Assembly: GCA_027621555.1 (NCBI GenBank)
Contig: JAQCBJ010000003.1
Coordinates: 1 to 64,000, forward strand
DNA: 64,000 nt
Direction of reading: 5' to 3'
Source of the DNA: Bacteroidota bacterium
GTDB taxonomy: Bacteria > Bacteroidota > Bacteroidia > Flavobacteriales_D > Sanyastnellaceae
Part shown: positions 8,949-17,531 of the stretch, piece by piece
Numbering within the stretch: the stretch's first letter is position 1
Layout of the letters: every line of letters begins with the position of its first letter
Program-made: the position numbers and the translations under genes
The notes under the pieces: generated by a model
What the model was told of the DNA's origin: nothing
Database searches by the model: none
The model's input: the letters and a program-made list of their open reading frames with translations, nothing else

Positions 8949-11285
8949 TCAGCAATTTCCTCCAAATGCGGCAAGAAGCGCCAACACGTCAGCGACGTTG
9001 ACGTTGCCGTCCGAATCCACGTCCGCCGTGCATCCAGAGCCGCAGCCAAACTCGGCCAAAACGGCAAGGACATCAGCCACAGTCACGGACCCATCTTGGT
9101 TCAAATCTTCTGGGCAAGTTGCTGGGGTCTCTTCGTCGAGGTCCAGGGTGCCGTTGCAGTTGTTGTCTAAGCCGACGCCCGTCCCTGATGCTCCGGGATA
9201 CATGGTGGAGTTGGCGTCGTTGCAATCGCCGGACACAAAAGTGTGTCCCGCAGGTGCCACGCTCAAGCAGGTGTTTCCTCCAAGGCTTCCGCCGTAACCA
9301 TCTTGGTCTGCGTCCAAATAGTACGCTTGGCCGTACACGCAAGAACCGTCGTCAGATGTAGCCGCAGCGTCGTAGTTGCATGCCGTGCCATCTGTGCATC
9401 CTGGTGTGTCTGGCCCGGTGGCTTCAACACAGAAATTGTGGGTGGCCTGCGAACCAAAGTTTCCGCCCGCAACCATGGAAGCGAGCACGTTGCCGTCACC
9501 GTCGGTGAGCGTGTAGTTCCCCACCACGCCCCCGTATTGAAGGCCGTCGCCATAGCTGTCGTTCACCGTCAACGTGTAGCATCCAGTCGCCACGCATGCC
9601 GTAGCGTTGTAGTTGGTTTGGCTTCCTGAATAGGGGCCTCCTTCCAGGATGACGTTTCCTGCGTCATCCGTCACATTCCACGTCGTTTCACCGGGGTAAT
9701 TGTCCGTCAACAAGGCCATCGAAATGTTGACGCCGTTCAAGACACAGGAACCGTCGTCCACGAGCGCAGATGGGTCGTAGTTGCAAGCCGCAGGGTTGGT
9801 GCAACCACCACACGTGCTGTTGTCACCACCACACACGCCACAATCGTCATTGACCGTGCAGCTGCCGTCATCAAAAATGGCCTGAGGGCTGTAGTTGCAT
9901 GCGGTTGGGTCCGTGCAGCCGTTGTCGGGATTGAATCCTGTGGGGTAGCCATCGAGAACGAGGGTTCCTGATCCCGTAGGATCCAAGTATTGACTCACGC
10001 CAAGACCCCAGCTGATGTCGAAACGGCCGTAATAGTCGTATTGTCCGTTGTTCGACGTGCCTGAACAGGCGGCGGCACCGCCGTAGAGTTGGCCAATGAT
10101 TCGATGATCTTGGTTGAAAAGGGGTGAGCCGGAAGATCCGGGCTCCGTGACACCGGCTTCCCATTGGCTGATCCACCAAACCTGTGCGCCACCCGCTGTG
10201 CTGGTGTACGGCGCGTTGTTTTCGAAACAAATTTTCTTGACGTCCCCTGAAGGGTGGTGGATGCCTACCGCGCTCGAGTGCGCCGCGCTTGATGCGTCCC
10301 ATCCAGCGTATTCCACACCCCAGCTTGCAGGAGGAGCAGAGCTGAGCTGAATCAAGGCGACGTCAGACCCGCCGTTGTTCACCAGGAGGCTTCCGCCTGA
10401 GATGCTGTTGTTCGTCGGGCCAGTGCTTCCCGAGCAAGTGCTGCTCTCGTGGTTGAAGTAGTAGGTCCACGTGTTGGGCGTGCCCAAACAGTGGTTGGCC
10501 GTCAAGAAATACGGCGTCCCGTCGTTGGCCGTGTTGTTCACCATGGACCCCGTGCAAGTGGCGAAACCGCCGTTTACAATCAAGGCCACAGCTTGTTTTT
10601 CCACGACCCAATCGGCACCTTCAGGACAATTCACGTTGATGTTGCAAGCACCGCTGTTGCCGAAGGGACCTTGCGAGGCATTGGCCTGCAATTCAGCTTC
10701 TCGACGAAGCAAGGACCGGTAGCCCTGCACGACTTGAGAAACTTCGATTTCGCCCGTGGCTGGAATGCCAAGGGGTTCACGGTATTCCAGCACGACCTGA
10801 TCCCCTTCGACCAAGCTCAGGGCCAGACCTTCCCATTCTTTGACGTTGTCATGCGTAAAGCCGCCGATGAAGTGATCCCGCTCGGCAGTCCACACGAACA
10901 ACTCGCCTCCTTTCGGCACCACAAATCGAGAGAGGTAGAAACTCAAGCTCGTGGCTCCCACAGCGCGAACGGGAAGCCGCCACACCCGAAACCCTTGCTC
11001 CTCGGTCCAGGCTCCAGCATTTTCCATGGTCCAATTGACCTCGTGTTCGACACCAAAACGCCAAGGCGCATCCTTCATGGTCGCCGTCACGGCGTCCTCG
11101 GTTTCCAACGCCTCGACATCAAGGGCATCAAACGTGTTCCAAATCAGGTTGTAATTCACTTCATTCCCCCAGTTCAGAGGCTGTCCTCCTCGGCCGATTT
11201 GGGCTATGGCCGACGAAACAACGAGGAAGGAAAGCAGAAGTGACAGCGCGGCTTTAGGCATTGAAAATGAAAGGGTTCGCTTCAT
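8949..11285 (-). CDS. Secreted lysyl-endopeptidase-like serine protease with MopE motif and dockerin-like pair
   Basis: The 778-residue product has a signal peptide ending AIAQ, a propeptide-like region to about 205, and a trypsin-fold (S1-type, Achromobacter lysyl-endopeptidase-like) domain at about 210-430. The triad is visible: His265 in TANHC, Asp308 in SDVALI and Ser385 in GSSGSPLF. After it come three GCTD Cys repeats around a beta domain of the type that follows such proteases (about 515-610). A MopE-like metal motif with DADQDGYGG and DNNCNGT (about 655-715) follows, then a terminal pair of EF-hand loops (DLNQDGSVTVAD and DVDSDGNVNVAD). Usual lysyl endopeptidases of this phylum end in a T9SS tail; this one does not. 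It is the first gene of a probable three-gene minus-strand operon. Confidence 0.85.
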   Translation of the reverse strand: MKRTLSFSMPKAALSLLLSFLVVSSAIAQIGRGGQPLNWGNEVNYNLIWNTFDALDVEALETEDAVTATMKDAPWRFGVEHEVNWTMENAGAWTEEQGFRVWRLPVRAVGATSLSFYLSRFVVPKGGELFVWTAERDHFIGGFTHDNVKEWEGLALSLVEGDQVVLEYREPLGIPATGEIEVSQVVQGYRSLLRREAELQANASQGPFGNSGACNINVNCPEGADWVVEKQAVALIVNGGFATCTGSMVNNTANDGTPYFLTANHCLGTPNTWTYYFNHESSTCSGSTGPTNNSISGGSLLVNNGGSDVALIQLSSAPPASWGVEYAGWDASSAAHSSAVGIHHPSGDVKKICFENNAPYTSTAGGAQVWWISQWEAGVTEPGSSGSPLFNQDHRIIGQLYGGAAACSGTSNNGQYDYYGRFDISWGLGVSQYLDPTGSGTLVLDGYPTGFNPDNGCTDPTACNYSPQAIFDDGSCTVNDDCGVCGGDNSTCGGCTNPAACNYDPSALVDDGSCVLNGVNISMALLTDNYPGETTWNVTDDAGNVILEGGPYSGSQTNYNATACVATGCYTLTVNDSYGDGLQYGGVVGNYTLTDGDGNVLASMVAGGNFGSQATHNFCVEATGPDTPGCTDGTACNYDAAATSDDGSCVYGQAYYLDADQDGYGGSLGGNTCLSVAPAGHTFVSGDCNDANSTMYPGASGTGVGLDNNCNGTLDLDEETPATCPEDLNQDGSVTVADVLAVLAEFGCGSGCTADVDSDGNVNVADVLALLAAFGGNC

Positions 11286-11439
11286 GGTTCAGTGATTTGA
11301 GGCTTTAGCTGAGGTTAAACTCACCTGACAAGTTAAGACATTCATCCTTGAAAAGTTGGTATTGTCGAGGGAATATGCTTTTTTGTAGACAAGTTTGCGC
11401 AATTCGTCGCATCCCCATCCTGATTTCACCTACTCAATC
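11286..11439. other. Divergent promoter region between two secreted-protein genes
   Basis: This 154-bp, comparatively AT-rich gap drives genes in both directions. It contains T-runs and several TTG and TA-rich words (for example around 11356-11396) but no full TTG-N19-TAnnTTTG match on either strand, so promoters are inferred only from position. Confidence 0.4.
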
Positions 11440-13233
11440 ATGTCTCCCTCCAGGCACAGCATTCGAAGGGCTCTCGCCATGTTGTTGATGTTTCGCTTCG
11501 CGACGTTGACGGTAGCTCAAACCTTTACGGATGGCGACCCAGATGGGGTCTTGTACACACAGCATGTGGGAGGATTTTTGGGTCATGGCGTGAGCTTCGC
11601 CGATTTCAACAATGACGGATTTGACGATTTGTGTTTTGCCCAATTCGAGGGCGAAATTTTTGCTTACCAAGGAGATGGTGAAGGAGGATTTGAATCCATT
11701 GACTTGGGCATTGGCAACACCAACGGAGAGCCCAAAAGCGTGCTTTGGGCCGATTTTGACAACGACGGGGACCAAGACTTGTTGATCACCCAGAGACTCG
11801 CAGAAAATCGGCTGTACGCCAGGATGCCAAGTGGATCTCTCCAAGAGGTCCCAAGCGCAGGCGGGGTGGCGGGGACAAATCTCGAGCGAACGTTTGGTGC
11901 AGCCGTGGCAGATTTCGACAAGGACGACCGTCTCGACATTTACCTCTGCAACTATCATTCACCGCAAACCAATTCGGAAGAGAACCATCTCTTTCGTTCA
12001 ATCGGCGGAATGGATTTGGCGATGCAATTCGAAGAGGTGACATCGCTGGCAGGGGTCGGAAATGGGGTCAAACAATCGTTTCAAGCCACGTGGATTGACA
12101 TCGACCGGGACGGTTGGCTCGACTTGCACGTGATCAACGACCGGACATTCTGGCCTGATGCGATGTACCGCAACCAGGGTGATGGCACGTTTGTGGACAT
12201 GGCCGCTACCTGGGGCATTGGCATTGGGGAATATTCGATGAGCTCCACGTTTGCAGATTTCGACAAAGACCACGATTGGGACATCGTGGTGGCCAACGGG
12301 GCGAGTGAGGGAAACAACTTTTTGATGTGCATGGGGCATCCGTTCCTCGATTCCGCCGGCGAGACTCCATCGTTGAACTACGCCAACGTGGCTTCGGAAG
12401 CGAACATTTTGCTCGACAATTTGGCGTGGGGAGCGTTGTTTTTCGACGCCGACAACAACGGTTGGCTTGACCTTTTCATCGGAACAGGGACGTCCTTTTA
12501 CACGGATTTCCCGTCCATTCTAGACGTGTATGACGACAACTTGAACGGGTTCTTTTTGAACAACGGCGGCACCTTTCCTTTGGAAGCAGCGCCAGAAAAC
12601 GTGTACACGGACAAAGAGTTGACATTCTCCTCCGCTTTTGCTGACCACAACCGTGACGGGGCGATGGACTTCGTGTCCCATCGCATTGGGGCTCGCGCTC
12701 GACTTTTAAACGGTGTTCCCAACGGCAATCACTGGGTTCAAGTCACCTTGGAGTCAAGCAGTGGAAACAAGGATGCCATAGGCGCGGTAGTGACAGCATG
12801 GAAGGATGGGGTCGGGGACATGCGCACGGTGACCTGCGGATCGGAGTACCTCAATCAAAACAGCCGGCGCCTCCATTTTGGGCTGGGCGCTTCTCCAACG
12901 GTGGACAGTTTGACCGTGGATTGGCCTTCCGGGACCCACACGTCCTTTGCCAGCCCCCCCGCCAACGTCATTCATCACCTTCTGGAGAATGGGGGGGATG
13001 GTGGCGTCATCACCTCGGGGTGCACGTATCCGCTGGCGTGCAATTACCTCGATTCCGCCCAAGAGGACAACGGCTCGTGTGATTTCTCTTGCGCATGTGG
13101 TGAAGGAACGGTTTGGGACAGCAACGTGTCGCAATGCATTGCCTCTTGCACGGCAGACCAAAATGGCGACGGAGAAATTGGAACGGGGGATTTGATCCTG
13201 TTCCTAACCTTCTTTGGCAACACGTGCGAATGA
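11440..13233 (+). CDS. Secreted FG-GAP/VCBS propeller protein with UnbV domain and one EF-hand loop
   Basis: The ATG at 11440 is chosen over a TTG 45 bp upstream because it begins the signal peptide (ends TVAQ). The product is 597 residues. Residues 30-420 contain repeated calcium-binding blades of FG-GAP/VCBS type, seen in ADFNNDGFDD, ADFDNDGDQD, VDIDRDGWLD-like and ADFDKDHDWD words. An ASPIC/UnbV domain follows (about 435-525), with H-WVQV...N-DAIGA and LHFGLG. One GCTYPLACNY unit precedes a single terminal EF-hand loop (DQNGDGEIGTGD), which looks like half of the dockerin-like pair of its neighbours. Such CRTAC1-like proteins are extracellular; ligand unknown. Confidence 0.85.
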   Translation: MSPSRHSIRRALAMLLMFRFATLTVAQTFTDGDPDGVLYTQHVGGFLGHGVSFADFNNDGFDDLCFAQFEGEIFAYQGDGEGGFESIDLGIGNTNGEPKSVLWADFDNDGDQDLLITQRLAENRLYARMPSGSLQEVPSAGGVAGTNLERTFGAAVADFDKDDRLDIYLCNYHSPQTNSEENHLFRSIGGMDLAMQFEEVTSLAGVGNGVKQSFQATWIDIDRDGWLDLHVINDRTFWPDAMYRNQGDGTFVDMAATWGIGIGEYSMSSTFADFDKDHDWDIVVANGASEGNNFLMCMGHPFLDSAGETPSLNYANVASEANILLDNLAWGALFFDADNNGWLDLFIGTGTSFYTDFPSILDVYDDNLNGFFLNNGGTFPLEAAPENVYTDKELTFSSAFADHNRDGAMDFVSHRIGARARLLNGVPNGNHWVQVTLESSSGNKDAIGAVVTAWKDGVGDMRTVTCGSEYLNQNSRRLHFGLGASPTVDSLTVDWPSGTHTSFASPPANVIHHLLENGGDGGVITSGCTYPLACNYLDSAQEDNGSCDFSCACGEGTVWDSNVSQCIASCTADQNGDGEIGTGDLILFLTFFGNTCE

Positions 13234-13270
13234 CCATTGGTTTTCCTCCATGAAACCTTCATAACGCGAG

Positions 13271-13302
13271 TTGCGCGGGGAGGCTTCCGACAAATATCTT
13301 CG
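13271..13302 (+). promoter_or_regulatory. Candidate promoter for yebC
   Basis: A TTG at 13271-13273 is followed after 21 bases by TATCTTCG (13295-13302), one mismatch from the Bacteroidota -7 consensus TAnnTTTG. The box ends 15 bp before the chosen ATG, which supports the start at 13318 over a longer frame beginning at 13237. Confidence 0.55.
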
Positions 13303-13317
13303 CGAGAAACTACAAGC

Positions 13318-14049
13318 ATGGGACGCGCATTTGAATTCCGGAAAGAGCGTAAAATGAAACGCTGGGCAGCCATGTCCAAGATTTTCGCTCGTCTGAACAA
13401 AGACATCATCCTTGCCATCAAGGAAGGTGGGGGGATTTCTGACCCTGACACGAACGCTCGGCTTCGAGCTGTTTTGCAAAACTGCAAGGCAGCCAACATG
13501 CCCAAAGACAATGTCGAGCGCGCCATCAAGAAGGCCACGGACAAGGATACTTCGGACTACAAAGAGGTCACGTTTGAGGGTTACGGTCCTCATGGAATTG
13601 CCGTATACGTCGAGACGGCCACGGACAACAACAACCGCACCGTCGCCAACGTGCGATCCCACTTCAACCGCAGTGGAGGCCAGTTGGGCACCACGGGGTC
13701 AGTCGAATTCATGTTCAATCGGATGTGCTTTTTCAACATCGTGGACACGGGCCTCGATTTGGACGACTTGACCTTGGAGTTGATTGACGTCGGGGCGGAA
13801 GAGGTGGAGCGCGACGACGAAGCCAATCAAATCATCATTTCCGCGCCGTTCGAGTCCTTCGGGGGCTTGCAATCCAAACTCGAATCGGACGGCTACGAAA
13901 TCGTGGAATCGGGCCTCGAACGGGTTCCCACGACCACCAAGGCGTTGAGCCCCGAACAGGTGGAAGAAGTGGAGGGGTTGATTGAAAGGCTGGAAGGGGA
14001 TGAAGACGTGCAAGCCGTCTTCCACACGATGGAGCCTGCCATCGGCTAA
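13318..14049 (+). CDS. yebC: YebC/PmpR-family (TACO1) regulatory protein
   Basis: The 243-residue product matches the YebC/TACO1 family throughout. It has a basic N-terminus (MGRAFEFRKERKMKRWA), the NARLR and NMPKDNVERAIKKA region, the YEGYGPHG-like motif (here FEGYGPHGIAVYVE), the NRT..VRS.FNR.GG.LG..GSV segment, and a C-terminal EL...LE...DVQ..FH pattern. The family is cytoplasmic; members act as transcription regulators or as translation factors that help ribosomes through proline-rich stretches. The start is fixed by the conserved N-terminus and by the promoter box upstream. It is a single gene in a block of secreted-protein genes. Confidence 0.93.
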   Translation: MGRAFEFRKERKMKRWAAMSKIFARLNKDIILAIKEGGGISDPDTNARLRAVLQNCKAANMPKDNVERAIKKATDKDTSDYKEVTFEGYGPHGIAVYVETATDNNNRTVANVRSHFNRSGGQLGTTGSVEFMFNRMCFFNIVDTGLDLDDLTLELIDVGAEEVERDDEANQIIISAPFESFGGLQSKLESDGYEIVESGLERVPTTTKALSPEQVEEVEGLIERLEGDEDVQAVFHTMEPAIG

Positions 14050-14138
14050 ATCGCTCAGATTGAGTTGGTGATGCCCAGGATTGGGTGGTTTTCATCTCGA
14101 AGTGAAACCCAACCGCCTTTCTTGCGTAAATTCAAGGA

Positions 14139-17100
14139 ATGCGCGCACTCCATCCGCACAAATCCCGCCTCCGTGGTAGCGTGACCATCCTCAAAGGATG
14201 GGTCGTGTTTGCCTTCCTGCAGTGCAGTCTGACGGCGGAGTTGGGGGCGCAGCATTGGTCGAGTTGGATGGCCGGAGACAGCTGCGACTTGGTCACCGCA
14301 CGGCAGCAATTCGACGCGCAGCGCGTCCTCCGAACAGAACCACGATCGGTTGGAGTCAAGCCCTTCGAACGCTGGGCATGGTGGATGCAGGAGCGAGGAG
14401 GTCTCGCGAAAACGCCACGCCCTGAAAGTTGGTGGGCCGCCACCGAGAGTTGGCGCGTTTCTTCCGCCACCATGTCGGCGATGCCGATCAACGGTCCCGC
14501 CTGGCAATACGTTGGGCCTGACGAAATTCCCGTTCACGGCGGGGCCGGGCGCGTCAATCGCGTGAGGTTGGACCCCAACGATTGGCAGCATTGGCTGGCA
14601 TGCGCTCCCTCTGGCGGGCTGTGGCAGTCATTCGACTCAGGGCTGACATGGGAGGTCCTTGGCGTGGACGCCCTGAGCCCCATTGGAGCCACGGACGTGT
14701 GGATGGACCCCACCGACAACCAGCATCTGTGGCTGGCCACCGGGGATGGAAATGGCGGAGATACCTACAGCATCGGTCTTCTTGAAACGTGGGACGGAGG
14801 CCAATCTTGGCTTCCCTTGGAGTTGGCTTTTGAAGCGAATCAAGGTCGCCGCATCCAAACCATGGCGCATCACCCCACGGGATTGGACACGGTGCTCGTG
14901 GCCACGGACCTTGGCTTGTTTTTCACGACGGACGGCGGAACGACGTTTGAACTCGTCCAATCGGGATCGGCCCGCGACGTGGTGTGGATGAATGATTCCA
15001 CGGCAGTGGCCGCCTTTGACAACCAAGGCGTGAGACGATCCACGGATGGTGGACAAACTTGGGTTGTGGCTGAACTTCCGGAGTCCACCAACAGCGTGGG
15101 TCGGATTCAATTGGCGGCTGAATCCATGGGGGTGAGCTTTGAGCGCGACACCCTTTACGCCGTCGCAGGACATTACTTCCAACAAAATTTCTTGGCCGTT
15201 TGGCGAAGCACGGACGCAGGCCTCACATGGTCTGTTCAGAGCACACGATTGACCGGCCCCAACCTTCTGGGCTACACCGTAAGTGGAGCGGACAACGGAG
15301 GGCAAGCGTTTTGGGACCTTTGCCTGGAAGTGGATCCGGAGAATGCGCACAGGCTTCTCGTTGGTGGGGTGAACCTCTGGGAATCTCTAGATGGAGGTGT
15401 GTCTTGGAATTGCGTTGTGCATTGGCAGGGAGCTGGGGAAGCGCATTATGCGCACGCCGACCAGCACGACATCCAGTTCCTGCCTTCTGGGGATGTGCTT
15501 TTGGCCAACGACGGAGGGGTCTTCCAATGGTCGAACGAAGGCGTGGAGGACAAATCCGACGGCTTGGACATCGCCCAAGGATACGCCTTGAGTTGCCACC
15601 CCGCGAAAGCCGCAACGTGGATGTTGGGCACGCAAGACAACGGCACCAACCTTGTGTCGCCGCCATTTGATGCTCGGATCTTGGATGGCGACGGCTTCCA
15701 CAGCCTTTTCGACACGACAACGTCTGACCGCCTTTATGCTTCTGCTTATTACGGATTGCTCTACCGAAGCGACGACGGTGGCCGAACCATGACGAACATC
15801 GCAAACTACTACCAGAGTTCAGGGCCCAACGAATTGGGAGCCTGGCAAACGCCTTTTCAAATGCATCCGGCTGTTTCTGGACGCATCGTGGCGGCGAAAA
15901 AATTGCTCCACTGGTCGGAAGATGGAGGCGAAACGTGGAATTCGGCAGGGGGCATGGGTACGCTTCGCAGCACGGCTCTTGCGCTTTCGCCGGTGCATTC
16001 TGAAGTGGCGCTTGTGGCGAAAAATGCTCAGTTGCACTTCAAAGACGAAGGCGCATCGGAATTCACGCAGGTGGAAGGACCTTCCTCCGATTACGTCGGC
16101 GACGTCGCGCTATCCCAAGACAGCGCCTGCACGTGGTGGGTGGCGTATGCCAGCTACGACCCTCTGGCCCAGATGTGGCGTTCCTCGGACCAAGGCGAAA
16201 CGTGGGAAAACGTCAGTTCTGGCTTGCCGCAACTTCCTGTGCACCGCGTCATCCAATTGCAAGACGGGACGTGGATGTGTGGGTCGGACATGGGCGTGCA
16301 TCGTTGGAACGAAGCCGATTTGGTTTGGGAGCTCTACGGCACGGGATTGCCCTTGTCGCCGGTCGTGGACCTGGTGGAAGACGCGTTGTTGAATAGACTG
16401 CTCGTGTCGACCTACGGTCGTGGTGTGTGGTCGGCGTCGTTGCCCGAGGCCCCACAAACGGAGGCGACGATCATCCACCTTTTGGCTCCTCCGACACAAT
16501 GCATGGTGAGTCTGACGGGCTCTCCTCAGGTCCAAAACACGGGGACAGACCCCATTTCCCACATCTCGTACAGAATTGCCGCCACGCAAGGAGCCTGGGT
16601 GGTTGTCGATACCGTGGTCGCGACGTTTGCAACGCCCCTCGCCCCACAGGCCAGGGAAGTCTTGCCAGCCTTCGACATTTCCGTTCCCACGGCGGGAAGG
16701 TGGGAGGTCAGTGTCGACGCGTGGAGCCAGGGACAAGTTGCCATTGGGCCGACGTACAAGACAGAGCTTTGGGCTTCTGGACTGGGGCACCAAATGACCC
16801 TCGAGTGGTGGGGAGATTGTGAGAGCGTGGACCTTCGTTGGGAATTGCGACAGACGGCAACGGAAGAAACGATTTTGAGGAGTGCGCCAACTTGGCCTGG
16901 AGACACGTTATCAAGCACGTGGTGTCTTTCAGCGGGATGCTATGAAATCTTTTGGGAGGACGAGGGGGAAGACGGTTTTTCCGGCTCCTATTGCGGGGAA
17001 GCAGGAGGCTTCTCGCTCCGCGGCCCCTTCGGAGATGTCGTGCAAGAGGAGGCAGGGACGGATTTTGGGGCTTCATTGAGCACGGAGTTCTGCATCAGCC

Positions 17101-17288
17101 TCCCATGGTGCTATGCCGACTACAACGGTGACGGAATGCGGTCGGTGAACGACTTGCTTACGTTGCTCTCTGACTTTGGGTGCAGCACGACCTGCTTCGC
17201 AGACAACAACCAGGATGGCAGCGTGGGTGTCAACGACCTCATGAACATGCTGTCGGTCTACGGGTCCGGATGTGAGGTTTCTGAATGA
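14139..17288 (+). CDS. Secreted BNR/sortilin-like propeller protein with C-terminal dockerin-like pair
   Basis: The product is 1049 residues, with a signal peptide whose hydrophobic core lies at residues 19-34 and which ends GAQ. Residues 120-770 carry many Asp-box/BNR repeats (S-x-DGG-x-TW, for example STDGGQTW, STDAGLTW, SEDGGETW and SSDQGETW), the hallmark of sialidase- and sortilin-type beta propellers. Beta-rich domains follow to about 985. The tail holds two EF-hand-type loops, DYNGDGMRSVND and DNNQDGSVGVND, in the same four-cysteine frame as the three operon genes at 6388-11285. No sialidase RIP motif was noticed, so binding rather than hydrolysis is likelier. An imperfect -7 box (TAAATTCA, 14127-14134) lies four bases before the ATG. 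Confidence 0.82.
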   Translation: MRALHPHKSRLRGSVTILKGWVVFAFLQCSLTAELGAQHWSSWMAGDSCDLVTARQQFDAQRVLRTEPRSVGVKPFERWAWWMQERGGLAKTPRPESWWAATESWRVSSATMSAMPINGPAWQYVGPDEIPVHGGAGRVNRVRLDPNDWQHWLACAPSGGLWQSFDSGLTWEVLGVDALSPIGATDVWMDPTDNQHLWLATGDGNGGDTYSIGLLETWDGGQSWLPLELAFEANQGRRIQTMAHHPTGLDTVLVATDLGLFFTTDGGTTFELVQSGSARDVVWMNDSTAVAAFDNQGVRRSTDGGQTWVVAELPESTNSVGRIQLAAESMGVSFERDTLYAVAGHYFQQNFLAVWRSTDAGLTWSVQSTRLTGPNLLGYTVSGADNGGQAFWDLCLEVDPENAHRLLVGGVNLWESLDGGVSWNCVVHWQGAGEAHYAHADQHDIQFLPSGDVLLANDGGVFQWSNEGVEDKSDGLDIAQGYALSCHPAKAATWMLGTQDNGTNLVSPPFDARILDGDGFHSLFDTTTSDRLYASAYYGLLYRSDDGGRTMTNIANYYQSSGPNELGAWQTPFQMHPAVSGRIVAAKKLLHWSEDGGETWNSAGGMGTLRSTALALSPVHSEVALVAKNAQLHFKDEGASEFTQVEGPSSDYVGDVALSQDSACTWWVAYASYDPLAQMWRSSDQGETWENVSSGLPQLPVHRVIQLQDGTWMCGSDMGVHRWNEADLVWELYGTGLPLSPVVDLVEDALLNRLLVSTYGRGVWSASLPEAPQTEATIIHLLAPPTQCMVSLTGSPQVQNTGTDPISHISYRIAATQGAWVVVDTVVATFATPLAPQAREVLPAFDISVPTAGRWEVSVDAWSQGQVAIGPTYKTELWASGLGHQMTLEWWGDCESVDLRWELRQTATEETILRSAPTWPGDTLSSTWCLSAGCYEIFWEDEGEDGFSGSYCGEAGGFSLRGPFGDVVQEEAGTDFGASLSTEFCISLPWCYADYNGDGMRSVNDLLTLLSDFGCSTTCFADNNQDGSVGVNDLMNMLSVYGSGCEVSE

Positions 17289-17305
17289 CCTTAAACTCAC
17301 AGTTG

Positions 17306-17341
17306 TTCACGCCGTTTGTGGATAAAACGAAACGGCGTGAA
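17306..17341. repeat. Perfect 12-bp inverted repeat
   Basis: Bases 17306-17317 are the exact reverse complement of 17330-17341 with a 12-base loop. It begins 18 bp after the stop of the propeller gene. No T-tract follows on the plus strand, so it looks like a 3'-end stabilising stem or part of a structured RNA rather than a simple terminator. Confidence 0.8.
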
Positions 17342-17444
17342 GAGCCCATGCCTTGATTGATGTTCTTTCAAGTTTCAACTTGGAACTCGATTGGATGCAT
17401 CAGTCCGTTTGGACAGCGTTCGGTTAAGTTTAGTTGTTAGTTAG
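17342..17444 (+). ncRNA. Possible structured small RNA or long 3' UTR
   Basis: No gene is seen between the inverted repeat at 17306-17341 and the terminator at 17445. The stretch contains small hairpins (CAAGT/ACTTG near 17370, GTCC/GGAC near 17403-17414) and repeated TTAGTT words. Its position, framed by a strong stem and an intrinsic terminator, fits a small RNA or a processed 3' UTR. No known RNA family was recognised. Confidence 0.25.
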
Positions 17445-17478
17445 AGAGGCTTCTGCAACGGCGGGGGCCTCTTTTTTT
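17445..17478 (+). terminator. Intrinsic terminator
   Basis: A stem formed by AGAGGC (17445-17450) and GCCTCT (17467-17472) runs into seven T residues. It ends whatever is transcribed from the propeller gene or from the structured region upstream. Confidence 0.7.
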
Positions 17479-17519
17479 GTTTGCGTTGGGCTTGGGGGTC
17501 ATGGCACGGCCGTCGGGCG

Positions 17520-17527
17520 TACTTTCG
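17520..17527 (+). promoter_or_regulatory. -7 box four bases before the RluA-like start
   Basis: TACTTTCG matches TAnnTTTG with one mismatch and is separated from ATG 17532 by four bases (CGCC). No TTG lies at the ideal -33 spacing. Transcription would begin at or next to the start codon. Confidence 0.5.
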
Positions 17528-17531
17528 CGCC

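Noticed and set aside
13237-13317. 27-codon extension of yebC
   Set aside because: It covers the candidate promoter, and the family N-terminus begins at 13318.
14139-17288. Sialidase activity for the BNR-repeat protein
   Set aside because: Asp-boxes alone mark the fold; the RIP motif and catalytic Arg triad were not seen, so only a propeller is claimed.
17342-17444. Assignment as 6S RNA or another known RNA family
   Set aside because: No long closing stem with a central bubble or other family signature could be traced by eye.
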